A DNA stretch of 24,195 nt, taken from an uncultured Bacilli bacterium (lineage in GTDB: Bacteria > Bacillota_I > Bacilli_A > RF39 > UBA660). The position numbers and the translations under genes were made by a program. The stretch is from assembly GCA_947593275.1 (NCBI GenBank), contig CANQDN010000003.1:1-24195 (forward strand). The letters are read 5' to 3'. Below, piece by piece: positions 14,112 through 21,928 of the stretch (the first letter of the stretch is position 1; each line of letters opens with the position of its first letter). The notes below the pieces were generated by a model. The model worked only from the letters and a program-made list of their open reading frames with translations, did not search any database and had not been told where the DNA came from.

Positions 14112-15497
14112 ATGAAATTATATAATACTGAAACCCACAAAATAGAAGAGTTTATTCCTTGGGAAGAAAACACTGTAAAAATGTATACCTGTGGCCCAAC
14201 TGTCTATAGTTACGCTCACATAGGAAATCTAAGAACTTACATCATGGAAGACATTTTAGAAAAAACTCTAAGATATCTCGGCTACAAAGTAACCCGTGTT
14301 ATGAATATTACTGATGTTGGTCACTTAAGTAGTGATGCGGATACTGGCGAAGATAAAATGGTTAAAAGTGCCCAAAAAGAACACAAAACAGTTTTAGATA
14401 TAGCTAAATTCTATACTGATGCTTTCTTTAATGATACTAAAAAACTTAATATCAAAACTCCTGATATAGTAAGTCCCGCCACAGATAATATAGAAGAATA
14501 TATTAAAATAATCTCTAAATTATTAGATACTGGTTATGCTTATAGTGCTGGTGGTAACATTTATTTTGATACCTCAAAATTAACCAATTACTATCGTTTA
14601 TCTAATCATATTGGTGAAGATTTAATAAGTGGTGTAAGAGATACTGTTGAAGAAGATCAAAACAAAAAAAATAAAACTGACTTTGTTTTATGGTTTACTA
14701 AATCTAAATTTAATGATCAAGAACTAAAATGGGAAAGTCCTTTTGGTCTCGGTTATCCCGGGTGGCACATTGAATGTAGTGGAATATCCCTAAAATATCT
14801 CGGCGAATATCTTGATATCCATTGTGGAGGAGTCGATAATATTTTCCCTCATCATACTAACGAAATTGCTCAAAGTGAATCTTATCTTGGCCATAAATGG
14901 TGCAAATACTGGGTTCATGGTGAACACTTAAATGATACTGAAGGAAAAATGAGCAAATCTAAAGGAAAAACTCTAACAGTCTCATTCCTAGAAGAAGAAG
15001 GCTACAATCCTTTAAGCTATCGTTTTTTAGTTCTAGAAAGCCATTATCGCAAGCAATTAACCTTTAGTTTTGAATCCCTAAAAGGTGCCGAAAAAGCTTA
15101 TAAAAAACTTAAAAATAAAATTGTTAATCTAAAAGAAGAGGGAACAGTTGACGAAAAAATAAAAGAAGAATATCTAACCAAATTTAAAGCTTGCCTTGAA
15201 GACGACTTAAACACTGCCAATGCTCTAACTTTAGTTTATGATGTCCTAAAACTCCCAACCAATGATCTAACAAAAAAAAGTATCATCGCTTCTTTTGATG
15301 AAGTCCTATCATTAGATTTAACTAAAGAAAATTCTAAAGAAGTAAGCGAATCTTACATTAAAGAAATGATCGAAAAAAGAAATATCGCCAAACAAAATAA
15401 AGACTTTGCTACCGCAGACGCTATAAGAGAAGAATTATTAAAAGAAAATATAGTTCTAAAAGATACCCGTGAAGGCACAATCTATGAGGTAAATTAA
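14112..15497 (+). CDS. cysS: cysteinyl-tRNA synthetase
   Basis: 461 residues, the usual length. It charges tRNA-Cys with cysteine in the cytoplasm. Class I signatures: HIGN (36-39) as the HIGH motif within YAHIGNLRTYI, and KMSKS (279-283). Zinc ligands that select cysteine are all present: C27 in MYTCGPTVY, the Cys of GWHIECSGIS, and the His and Glu of HHTNEIAQSES. The C-terminal DALR-type helical region ends with KQNKDFATADAIREELL and a canonical GTIYEV close. Start ATG 14112 follows AAAGGTGAT. The stop overlaps the next start by one base (TAATG), so the two are co-translated. In Firmicutes cysS is often followed by mrnC and rlmB; here it is not. Confidence 0.97.
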   Translation: MKLYNTETHKIEEFIPWEENTVKMYTCGPTVYSYAHIGNLRTYIMEDILEKTLRYLGYKVTRVMNITDVGHLSSDADTGEDKMVKSAQKEHKTVLDIAKFYTDAFFNDTKKLNIKTPDIVSPATDNIEEYIKIISKLLDTGYAYSAGGNIYFDTSKLTNYYRLSNHIGEDLISGVRDTVEEDQNKKNKTDFVLWFTKSKFNDQELKWESPFGLGYPGWHIECSGISLKYLGEYLDIHCGGVDNIFPHHTNEIAQSESYLGHKWCKYWVHGEHLNDTEGKMSKSKGKTLTVSFLEEEGYNPLSYRFLVLESHYRKQLTFSFESLKGAEKAYKKLKNKIVNLKEEGTVDEKIKEEYLTKFKACLEDDLNTANALTLVYDVLKLPTNDLTKKSIIASFDEVLSLDLTKENSKEVSESYIKEMIEKRNIAKQNKDFATADAIREELLKENIVLKDTREGTIYEVN

Positions 15498-16129
15498 TGG
15501 CTGCTTTAATTGAAATAATCTTTATACTTCTTATTATCTTAATTATTTTTACAAATATTGTGCAATATTCTGTTTATAAAAAATATAAAAAAGAAGAAAA
15601 TAAAACTAAATTATCCGGCTTTGAAATAGCTCGCAATATAAGTTCTAAACTAACCCATGAAGAACCTCATATCATAAAGAAAAAAGGCCTATTTTTAGAT
15701 AGTTATTCTTTAGAGCGTAATGTTATTAAACTATCTCCTGAAGTATTTGATGGAACTAGTATTTATGCTGCTTTAGTCGCTATTGGCATCGCTTTAGAAA
15801 CTAATCCTAACAACGAAAAAGCTTTAAAAAACGAAAAAATAGCTATTTTTCTTATCTTATCATCTTATCTCATGATAATTCTCGGTGCTTTTTTAAATAA
15901 TCCTAATATTATTTATTTTGGCTTTGTTCTCTTTATTAGTGCTTATGTAATTGAAATAGTATTTTATAATACCTTTGGTAGAAATATAACCGAAATAAAT
16001 AAAACATATGATTTTATTAAAGATTCTAAAGTAATTGCTCCCTTTGATGAATATGAAAGATTACTTGTTTTAATTGATATTATAAAACTAGCTACTTTAC
16101 CTTATATTTTTATTAAATTCTTTAGATAA
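15497..16129 (+). CDS. YugP-like membrane protein with lost zinc-protease motif
   Basis: 210 residues from ATG 15497, overlapping the cysS stop by one base. An N-terminal membrane helix (IEIIFILLIILIIFTNIVQY) and two or three C-terminal helices flank a soluble segment. That segment resembles the YugP/PF04298 membrane zinc peptidase family: KLSGFEIARNI for LSGxEvArkiL, LFLDSYSLERNVIKLSPEVF for LtDhYdPrxkvvrLSxxvy, then SIYAALVAIGIALET (88-102). In the family that last stretch is an AAHEVGHAIQ-type zinc site; here both His and the Glu are replaced (by Gly, Glu and Ile in my alignment). The later ExNASxRA segment is also changed (FYNTFGRNITEI). It should therefore be an inactive homologue, perhaps a scaffold or regulator. 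Homology is by eye. Confidence 0.65.
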   Translation: MAALIEIIFILLIILIIFTNIVQYSVYKKYKKEENKTKLSGFEIARNISSKLTHEEPHIIKKKGLFLDSYSLERNVIKLSPEVFDGTSIYAALVAIGIALETNPNNEKALKNEKIAIFLILSSYLMIILGAFLNNPNIIYFGFVLFISAYVIEIVFYNTFGRNITEINKTYDFIKDSKVIAPFDEYERLLVLIDIIKLATLPYIFIKFFR

Positions 16130-16143
16130 TAAACTAAAAAAGC

Positions 16144-16172
16144 TTTATATTTATATAAACTCTTGTTATAAT
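16144..16172 (+). promoter_or_regulatory. promoter of the tagO-like gene
   Basis: -35 TTTATA (16144-16149), 17-bp spacer, -10 TATAAT (16167-16172) preceded by TGT (extended -10). AAGGTGG follows, 8 nt or so before ATG 16193. Confidence 0.7.
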
Positions 16173-16192
16173 TACTATACAAGGTGGTTTAA

Positions 16193-17254
16193 ATGAACTT
16201 AAAAGTTAATAATTTTAATATATTTCTAATAATTGCTGTAACCTTTTTAATAAGTGCCATTTTAGCCCCTCTAACTAAAAAAATAGCTAATCATGTGGGC
16301 GCTATCGATTATCCCAATCCTCGGAAAATCCACAAAACTCCCAAACCTCGTCTTGGTGGTTTAGCCATATACGTATCTTTTATTATTGGTTATGCTATTT
16401 TTGGTGAAATAAGCACTCAAATGATTTCAATCTTTATCGGCGGATTCATCATCATTCTTTTAGGCTTTATTGATGATATAAACTCCATTCCCGCCCGTTA
16501 TAAATTTCTTGTCCAATTAATTGTTGCCTTTTTTGTTGTAATATATGGCCAAATTTATTTTTCTGAAATTACTTTTCTTGGTTTAAAAATATATATAAAT
16601 AAATATCTAAGTTACTTATTATCCTCAATCTTTATAGTCGCTATAACTAATTCTATAAACATAATTGATGGCTTAGATGGCCTAGCAACCGGTATATCCT
16701 CAATTTATTTTCTTACTATAGCGATTATCGCTTTCATTCTTAATCGGATTGGCGGTTTAGACATAATTTTATCTATAATTATGCTTGGCTCAACTCTTGG
16801 CTTTTTACCTTATAATTTCCCCCCTGCCAAAATATTCATGGGTGATACAGGCAGTTTATTTTTAGGCTACATGATATCTATAATCGCTTTATTAGGCTTT
16901 AAAATAGCCACCATCACCTCTTTAATAGTCCCATTATGTATTTTAGCAATTCCTATATTTGATACCGTTTTAGCTATTTTTAGAAGATTATTAAAACACA
17001 AAAGTATTGGCATTGCCGATAAAGAACACTTCCATCATCAATTATTAAAATTAAAATATTCTCCAACTGCTAGTATTTTAATCATCTATTTTGTTGATAT
17101 TCTTTTTGCTAGTGTTTCCGTTTTCTTTGTTCTAGGAGATACTAAAATAGCCATCTTCTTATATGTTATTCTTATGATTATGTTATTATTCTTAATCTTA
17201 AAAACAGACATTTTATATGAGCATAAAAATAAGAAAAAAGAAAAATATAGATAA
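16193..17254 (+). CDS. tagO: undecaprenyl-phosphate N-acetylglucosaminyl-1-phosphate transferase (TagO/WecA type)
   Basis: 353 residues, polytopic with about ten helices. It transfers GlcNAc-1-phosphate (or a related sugar phosphate) from UDP-sugar to undecaprenyl phosphate on the inner face of the membrane, the first step for wall teichoic acid and related polymers. Motifs of the MraY/WecA superfamily: PNPRKIHKTPKPRLGG near 41-56, the catalytic Asp pair D94-D95 in GFIDDINS, NIIDGLDGLATG (156-167), the MGDTGS loop (216-221), and the sugar-binding EHFHHQLL (278-285). The EHFHHQLL and HKTPKPRLGG features favour TagO/WecA over MraY. Own promoter; followed after 39 nt by the exporter genes. The exact sugar is not decided by sequence. 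Confidence 0.93.
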   Translation: MNLKVNNFNIFLIIAVTFLISAILAPLTKKIANHVGAIDYPNPRKIHKTPKPRLGGLAIYVSFIIGYAIFGEISTQMISIFIGGFIIILLGFIDDINSIPARYKFLVQLIVAFFVVIYGQIYFSEITFLGLKIYINKYLSYLLSSIFIVAITNSINIIDGLDGLATGISSIYFLTIAIIAFILNRIGGLDIILSIIMLGSTLGFLPYNFPPAKIFMGDTGSLFLGYMISIIALLGFKIATITSLIVPLCILAIPIFDTVLAIFRRLLKHKSIGIADKEHFHHQLLKLKYSPTASILIIYFVDILFASVSVFFVLGDTKIAIFLYVILMIMLLFLILKTDILYEHKNKKKEKYR

Positions 17255-17276
17255 TAATTAGCTAATATGTTATAAT
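17248..17276 (+). promoter_or_regulatory. promoter upstream of the tagG-like gene
   Basis: -35 TAGATA (17248-17253), 17-bp spacer, -10 TATAAT (17271-17276) with extended TGT before it. A strong AAGGAGG site follows at 17281-17287. It would start a transcript for the rest of the glycopolymer locus. Confidence 0.65.
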
Positions 17277-17293
17277 TTACAAGGAGGAAGACT

Positions 17294-18085
17294 ATGAATT
17301 ATATAAATAATATTAAGTATACTTTTACTAAATATGGCTTTTTAATAGAAGAATTAGTCAGTCGTGATTTTAAAGTAAAATATAAACGTAGTATTTTAGG
17401 TGTATTATGGAGCTTATTATATCCTCTTTTAACCATGACAGTTATGGCCATAGTTTTTTCAAATGTCTTTAAATTTTCTACTCCTGGCGTAAATTATCTT
17501 GTATATTTAATGACCGGATTAGTAATCTTTAACTATTTTAGTGAAGCATCCAACCTCGCAATGAGTAGTGTAGTTGCCAATTTTTCTTTAATAAATAAAG
17601 TTTATATTCCAAAATATATCTTTCCTTTAACTAAATGTTTATTTGTAGGTATAAACTTCTTATTAACTCTAATCCCATTATATATAATAATATTTGCAAC
17701 CGGAACTAGTATTAATATTTACCATTTATTATTACCATATGCTTTTCTATGTTTGTTTTTATTTACCATTGGTATAGGTTTTATTTTAGCAACCATCTCT
17801 GTTTTTTTACGAGATATGTTTTATATATATGGTGTTTTAATTACTCTTTGGACTTACTTAACCCCTATAATGTATGATATTAATATGTTAAATCCTACTT
17901 TTGCATTTATCTTAAAATTTAATCCCTTATATCAATTTATCAATTTTTCTCGTACTATTATTCTTTATAATACTTGCCCTTCCCTAGGTGCATTTTTAGG
18001 CTGTGCAGCCTCATCTCTAATCTTTCTTATCGCTGGTATTATAATATTCAAGAAAAATCAAGATAAATTTATTTATTATGTATAG
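17294..18085 (+). CDS. tagG: ABC-2 type polysaccharide/teichoic acid export permease (TagG/Wzm type)
   Basis: 263 residues with about six membrane helices. It is the membrane subunit of an exporter that moves an undecaprenyl-linked glycopolymer across the cytoplasmic membrane. The N-terminal amphipathic segment and first helix carry the family signature RDFKVKYKRSILGVLWSLLY (24-43). Later segments include FNYFSEASNLAMSS, NKVYIPKYIFPL, FLRDMFYIYGVLITLW and TPIMYD, all typical of the TagG/RfbA/Wzm group. The ATPase gene follows after 8 nt. Start ATG 17294 has AAGGAGG at ideal spacing. TagG fits given the TagO-like neighbour, but a capsule or other polymer exporter cannot be excluded. Confidence 0.9.
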   Translation: MNYINNIKYTFTKYGFLIEELVSRDFKVKYKRSILGVLWSLLYPLLTMTVMAIVFSNVFKFSTPGVNYLVYLMTGLVIFNYFSEASNLAMSSVVANFSLINKVYIPKYIFPLTKCLFVGINFLLTLIPLYIIIFATGTSINIYHLLLPYAFLCLFLFTIGIGFILATISVFLRDMFYIYGVLITLWTYLTPIMYDINMLNPTFAFILKFNPLYQFINFSRTIILYNTCPSLGAFLGCAASSLIFLIAGIIIFKKNQDKFIYYV

Positions 18086-18093
18086 GAGGCTTT

Positions 18094-18864
18094 ATGGAAA
18101 AAGAAACAATGATTGAAGTTAATAATATATCAATGCGTTTTAATCTTGGAATTGAAAAAGGTTTTTCTCTAAAACAAGCCTTTGTAGATTTATTTAAAAA
18201 AGATAAAAAAAAGAAACCTCAAAATAATGAATTTTGGGCTCTTAAAAACGTTGATTTTAAAATAAAAAAGGGTGAAGTAATCGGTTTTATTGGCTCTAAT
18301 GGGGCAGGGAAATCTACTTTATTAAAAATAGTCGCTGGAGTAATGAAACCCACTAAAGGTAACATTAAAGCTTATGGTAATATTTGTCCTATGATTGAAT
18401 TAGGCGCCGGATTTGATCCCCAACTAACAGCACGCGAAAACATTTATTTAAATGGAGCAGTAATGGGATATTCCAAAGAATTAATTAATTCTAAATTTCA
18501 AGAAATAGTTGATTTTTCCGAATTAAAAGATTTTCTAGATGTTCCTGTTCAAAATTTCTCATCCGGTATGATCGCTCGTTTAGCGTTTTCCATCGCTACC
18601 ATTGTTGAACCTGAAATATTAATCGTTGATGAGATTCTATCTGTTGGTGATATTGCCTTTCAAGCTAAAAGTGAAGCTAAAATGATGAGCATGATCACAG
18701 GAGGAACTACAGTTTTATATGTATCTCACTCTTTAGAGTCAATTAAAAAATTATGTGATCAAGTTGTCTGGATAGAACATGGTCAAATCCAAAAAATAGG
18801 AGGAAAAGAAATCTGTGATGAATATTATAAATACATTATAGAAAATGAAAAACATAAGGAGTAG
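18094..18864 (+). CDS. tagH: ABC exporter ATP-binding protein (TagH/Wzt type)
   Basis: 256 residues, the ATPase of the glycopolymer exporter with the preceding permease. Walker A GSNGAGKS (67-74), signature SSGMI (156-160), Walker B ILIVDE (175-180), and switch His212. The insertion before Walker A (AFVDLFKKDKKKKPQNNEFW) and the MIELGAGFDPQLTARENIYL stretch are characteristic of the polysaccharide-export subfamily. It ends soon after the nucleotide-binding fold, so it lacks both the C-terminal polymer-recognition domain of O-antigen Wzt proteins and the long extension of B. subtilis TagH. AGGAGG precedes ATG 18094. Confidence 0.92.
   Translation: MEKETMIEVNNISMRFNLGIEKGFSLKQAFVDLFKKDKKKKPQNNEFWALKNVDFKIKKGEVIGFIGSNGAGKSTLLKIVAGVMKPTKGNIKAYGNICPMIELGAGFDPQLTARENIYLNGAVMGYSKELINSKFQEIVDFSELKDFLDVPVQNFSSGMIARLAFSIATIVEPEILIVDEILSVGDIAFQAKSEAKMMSMITGGTTVLYVSHSLESIKKLCDQVVWIEHGQIQKIGGKEICDEYYKYIIENEKHKE
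18856..18861 (+). promoter_or_regulatory. ribosome binding site fixing the glycosyltransferase start
   Basis: AAGGAG inside the end of the ATPase gene, 7 nt before ATG 18869. An in-frame ATG at 18845 lies upstream of this site and is not chosen. Confidence 0.75.
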
Positions 18865-18868
18865 CAAA

Positions 18869-20263
18869 ATGAAGTCAAATGATGATGTAAAAGAATTAAA
18901 AGAAAGAATTAAAATATTAGAAGAAGAAAATACTAGTTTACAAAAAAGACTAAAAGAAAGAAATGACGATTATGATTATGCCGTTAAAAAATACAGTGCC
19001 GAATTAGATCAAATTAATTTTGAAAGATTCATGCGTCTTAATTATCGCTATATAAAAAATCATGGAATTTTTAGCTTTTTATGGCAAATAGTAAGAGCAA
19101 TCGGCAAACTTTTTAAGATGTTTATAAGAAAGATAAAAAGTTTATTTACTAAAAAAGAAATTAAAATACAATTAAAGAAAATTCTTAAAGAAAACAAAAA
19201 TAAACAGATTATGTTATATTATCCCGGTTATAATTGGTATATGAAGATGTATCAAAGACCTCAACATATGGCTAATTATTTTGCTAATAAAGATATCTTA
19301 TTCTTTTATTGTACTTTAAATATTAACGAAAATGTTGATGGATTTGTTAAAATTAAAGATGGTTTATATATTACTAATCAATATGAATATTTAAAAAAAC
19401 ATTTACCAAAATATACATTGTATTTAGGTGCTAACATGAATGGTTGTTATTTACCTGAACTAAAGTCAATTTTAAAAAAAGGCAATAGTTTATTATATGA
19501 ATATATTGATGATTTACATGAAGATCTAACTAATATATCTAAAGAATTATTAGAAAGACATGAATATGTTTTAAAACAAATAGATATACCAGTTGTAATC
19601 ACAGCCTTACATTTATTTAATAAAGCTAAAAAAGTTAGAGGATCTACTAAAAACTTATTATTATCAACCAATGGAGTAGTTTATGAAGATTTTCATATTA
19701 CCAAAAAATTACCAGTACCTAATAATGTTAAAAATTTAGTAAATGAAAAAAAAGTTATTATTGGCTATTATGGAGCCTTAGCTAAATGGTTTGATTATGA
19801 TTTAATTGAAGAAGCTTCTAAAGCCCATCCTGAATGGAATTTTCTACTTATTGGGGTAGATTATGACAATTCATTTGCTAAATATAACTATTTTAAATAT
19901 TTAAAAAATGTCTATTATATTGGCCCAGTTGATTATAAAGAACTTATTAATTATGGCAATATTTGTACAGTATTAACTATTCCTTTTGTTATAAATGAAA
20001 TAACTTTATCTACAAGTCCCGTTAAAGTATTTGAATATATGTCCATGGAAAAACCTATTGTAACAACCAATTTACCAGAATGTCAAAAATATAAATCAGT
20101 AATGGTTGCTAAAAATCATAAAGAATTTATAAAATTATTAGAAAAAGCCATATTTATAAAAGATGATCCTAAATATTTACAATTATTAAAAAAAGAAGCT
20201 TTAGAAAATACTTGGGATCAAAAAGTAAAAGAAATATTGCAATTTATCGAAAAAAACAAATAG
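18869..20263 (+). CDS. GT4-like glycosyltransferase with N-terminal coiled coil
   Basis: 464 residues from ATG 18869. Residues about 3-40 are a Lys/Glu coiled coil, and about 65-100 is a basic amphipathic stretch (FLWQIVRAIGKLFKMFIRKI) likely to hold it at the membrane face. The GT-B fold follows: YYPGYNWYMKMYQRPQHMA (the RPQH motif at 130-133, shared with TuaH-like enzymes), then a Rossmann-like C-terminal half with IGYYGALAKWFDYDLI, WNFLLIGVDYD, VYYIGPVDYKELINY, and the donor-binding SPVKVFEYMSMEKPIVTT. That last motif is the GT4 E-containing loop. Probably adds a sugar to the lipid-linked polymer; donor and acceptor are unknown. It lies 4 nt after the exporter ATPase stop. Confidence 0.85.
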   Translation: MKSNDDVKELKERIKILEEENTSLQKRLKERNDDYDYAVKKYSAELDQINFERFMRLNYRYIKNHGIFSFLWQIVRAIGKLFKMFIRKIKSLFTKKEIKIQLKKILKENKNKQIMLYYPGYNWYMKMYQRPQHMANYFANKDILFFYCTLNINENVDGFVKIKDGLYITNQYEYLKKHLPKYTLYLGANMNGCYLPELKSILKKGNSLLYEYIDDLHEDLTNISKELLERHEYVLKQIDIPVVITALHLFNKAKKVRGSTKNLLLSTNGVVYEDFHITKKLPVPNNVKNLVNEKKVIIGYYGALAKWFDYDLIEEASKAHPEWNFLLIGVDYDNSFAKYNYFKYLKNVYYIGPVDYKELINYGNICTVLTIPFVINEITLSTSPVKVFEYMSMEKPIVTTNLPECQKYKSVMVAKNHKEFIKLLEKAIFIKDDPKYLQLLKKEALENTWDQKVKEILQFIEKNK

Positions 20264-20295
20264 ATATAAATTTTAAAAGAAAGGATGATATTAAA

Positions 20296-21927
20296 ATGAA
20301 AAATAAGAAAATTTATTTATTAATTCTTATAATATCAATTATATTTATAGCTCCTCTTATTCGTTTTAATACCTATATATGGGGTCATGATTCATTCTTT
20401 CATATTTCTAATATTATAGCTTTAAAAGAAAGCTTTTTATCCGGAAATTGGCTTTTCCCCAAAGTCTATCCTATAATTGCTAGAGGTTTTGGGTATGCTA
20501 CAGGAATATTTTATAACCCCATCCCGCATTTATCATTATCTTTTCTTAGTTATATATTACCAATGTTATCAGTATTAAGTATTTTAAAAATAGCCCACTT
20601 GGTAACAATATTTTTTTCAATGCTATTTATGTATCAATTTGTTTATAAAATAACAAAAAGAGATTATATCTCTTTATTAGCGGCTGTTTTATATATCTCT
20701 TTCCCATACTTTTTAACAGATATTTATGTTAGAGATGCTCTCGCAGAAAGCCTTTCATTTGTATTTATCCCTCTTTTATTTAATGGATTATATGAATTAC
20801 TATATTTAAACAATTCTTCTAAATTTTATATTTTATTCGTTAGTAGTGCAGTTGGCTTAATTTTAACTCATACTATAACAACCTTTTATATAAGTTTATT
20901 TTCTTTTTTATTCTTATTATTAAATTTAAAAAAGGTTTTAAAAAAAGAAAATATAAAGTCTTTTATTATTGCTTTTGTATTTATAATAGGAATGTCAATA
21001 TTTTATTTAGTACCTATTATAGAGCAAAAAATATATGCCGATATTAATATCTTTAATGGTGCTTCTACTTTTAGTGGCCAAAGTGTATTTAATTATGCTT
21101 TAAGCTTATTTAGTTTACTTCCTTTTAATAATAGTAAAAGCCCTGATGGTATCCAATTTTTCATTTTAATACCCATGATTTTTCTAATAATTTTTAGCAT
21201 TTTTAAATATAAAGATTGTAAGTTACCCAATAAAAAAATATTTTTAGATTTTTTAATTATTGGATCTATAGCATTATTTATGACTACTGATTTATTCCCA
21301 TGGTCTAAAATGCCCAATATTATGTTATATATCCAGTTTCCATGGCGACTTTTATTGTTAGTTGATTTTTTCTTAAGTCCATTTGCTATATTATGTTTAT
21401 TAGATATTAAAGAAGAATATAAAAATTATTTAAGTATAGGTTTAATAATTTTAGTCACTGCTAGTTCTTTAGAAATGCTAAATTTAGAGAAAGTAACCTC
21501 ATTTACTACCAATGATGTTGATGTAAGCACTATGGGAATTGGCGCTGTTAATGATTATTTACCAACTAAAGTAATTAATAATTATGATTATTATTTAAAT
21601 AGAAGCGAAGATATAAAAATTCTTAAAGGCAAAGGAACTGTCGATATAGAATATTATAAAGCTCCTTATATAAAATTTAATGCTACTCTAGATAGTGAAG
21701 AAATGGTTTTAGAATTACCATTATTATATTACTATGGTTATAGTTGCATTGATCCAGGAATTAAAAATATTAAAGAAAGTCCTAATGGCTTTGTCGAATT
21801 AACTATTAATAAAAATAATAATTATACTGTAAATTATACTGGTTCAAAGTTTTATGGTATTTCTATTAATATTTCTCTTCTCACTTTACTAGCTTATATA
21901 ATTTATATTCAAAAAAGGAGTGAGTAA
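20296..21927 (+). CDS. polytopic membrane protein resembling GT-C glycosyltransferases (PTPS-related family)
   Basis: 543 residues from ATG 20296. AAGGAT (20281-20286) lies upstream; earlier in-frame codons overlap the previous gene with non-hydrophobic sequence. The first helix (IYLLILIISIIFIAPLI) is followed by WGHDSFFHISNIIALKESFL (D32, H36), then WLFPKVYPIIARGFGYATGI and FYNPIPHLSLSFL. That pattern matches what I recall of the membrane family PF10131 (6-pyruvoyl-tetrahydropterin synthase related), which has a GT-C-like layout with a catalytic-type Asp in the first outer loop. About ten to twelve helices, then an extracellular C-terminal region (about 400-520) and a last helix. I infer transfer of a sugar from a lipid-phosphate donor onto the polymer outside the membrane. 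Donor and product are unknown. Confidence 0.72.
   Translation: MKNKKIYLLILIISIIFIAPLIRFNTYIWGHDSFFHISNIIALKESFLSGNWLFPKVYPIIARGFGYATGIFYNPIPHLSLSFLSYILPMLSVLSILKIAHLVTIFFSMLFMYQFVYKITKRDYISLLAAVLYISFPYFLTDIYVRDALAESLSFVFIPLLFNGLYELLYLNNSSKFYILFVSSAVGLILTHTITTFYISLFSFLFLLLNLKKVLKKENIKSFIIAFVFIIGMSIFYLVPIIEQKIYADINIFNGASTFSGQSVFNYALSLFSLLPFNNSKSPDGIQFFILIPMIFLIIFSIFKYKDCKLPNKKIFLDFLIIGSIALFMTTDLFPWSKMPNIMLYIQFPWRLLLLVDFFLSPFAILCLLDIKEEYKNYLSIGLIILVTASSLEMLNLEKVTSFTTNDVDVSTMGIGAVNDYLPTKVINNYDYYLNRSEDIKILKGKGTVDIEYYKAPYIKFNATLDSEEMVLELPLLYYYGYSCIDPGIKNIKESPNGFVELTINKNNNYTVNYTGSKFYGISINISLLTLLAYIIYIQKRSE
21916..21920 (+). promoter_or_regulatory. ribosome binding site fixing the start at 21929
   Basis: AGGAG 8 nt before ATG 21929. 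An in-frame GTG at 21920 overlaps the site and is rejected. The preceding stop ends at 21927. Confidence 0.75.
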
Positions 21928-21928
21928 G

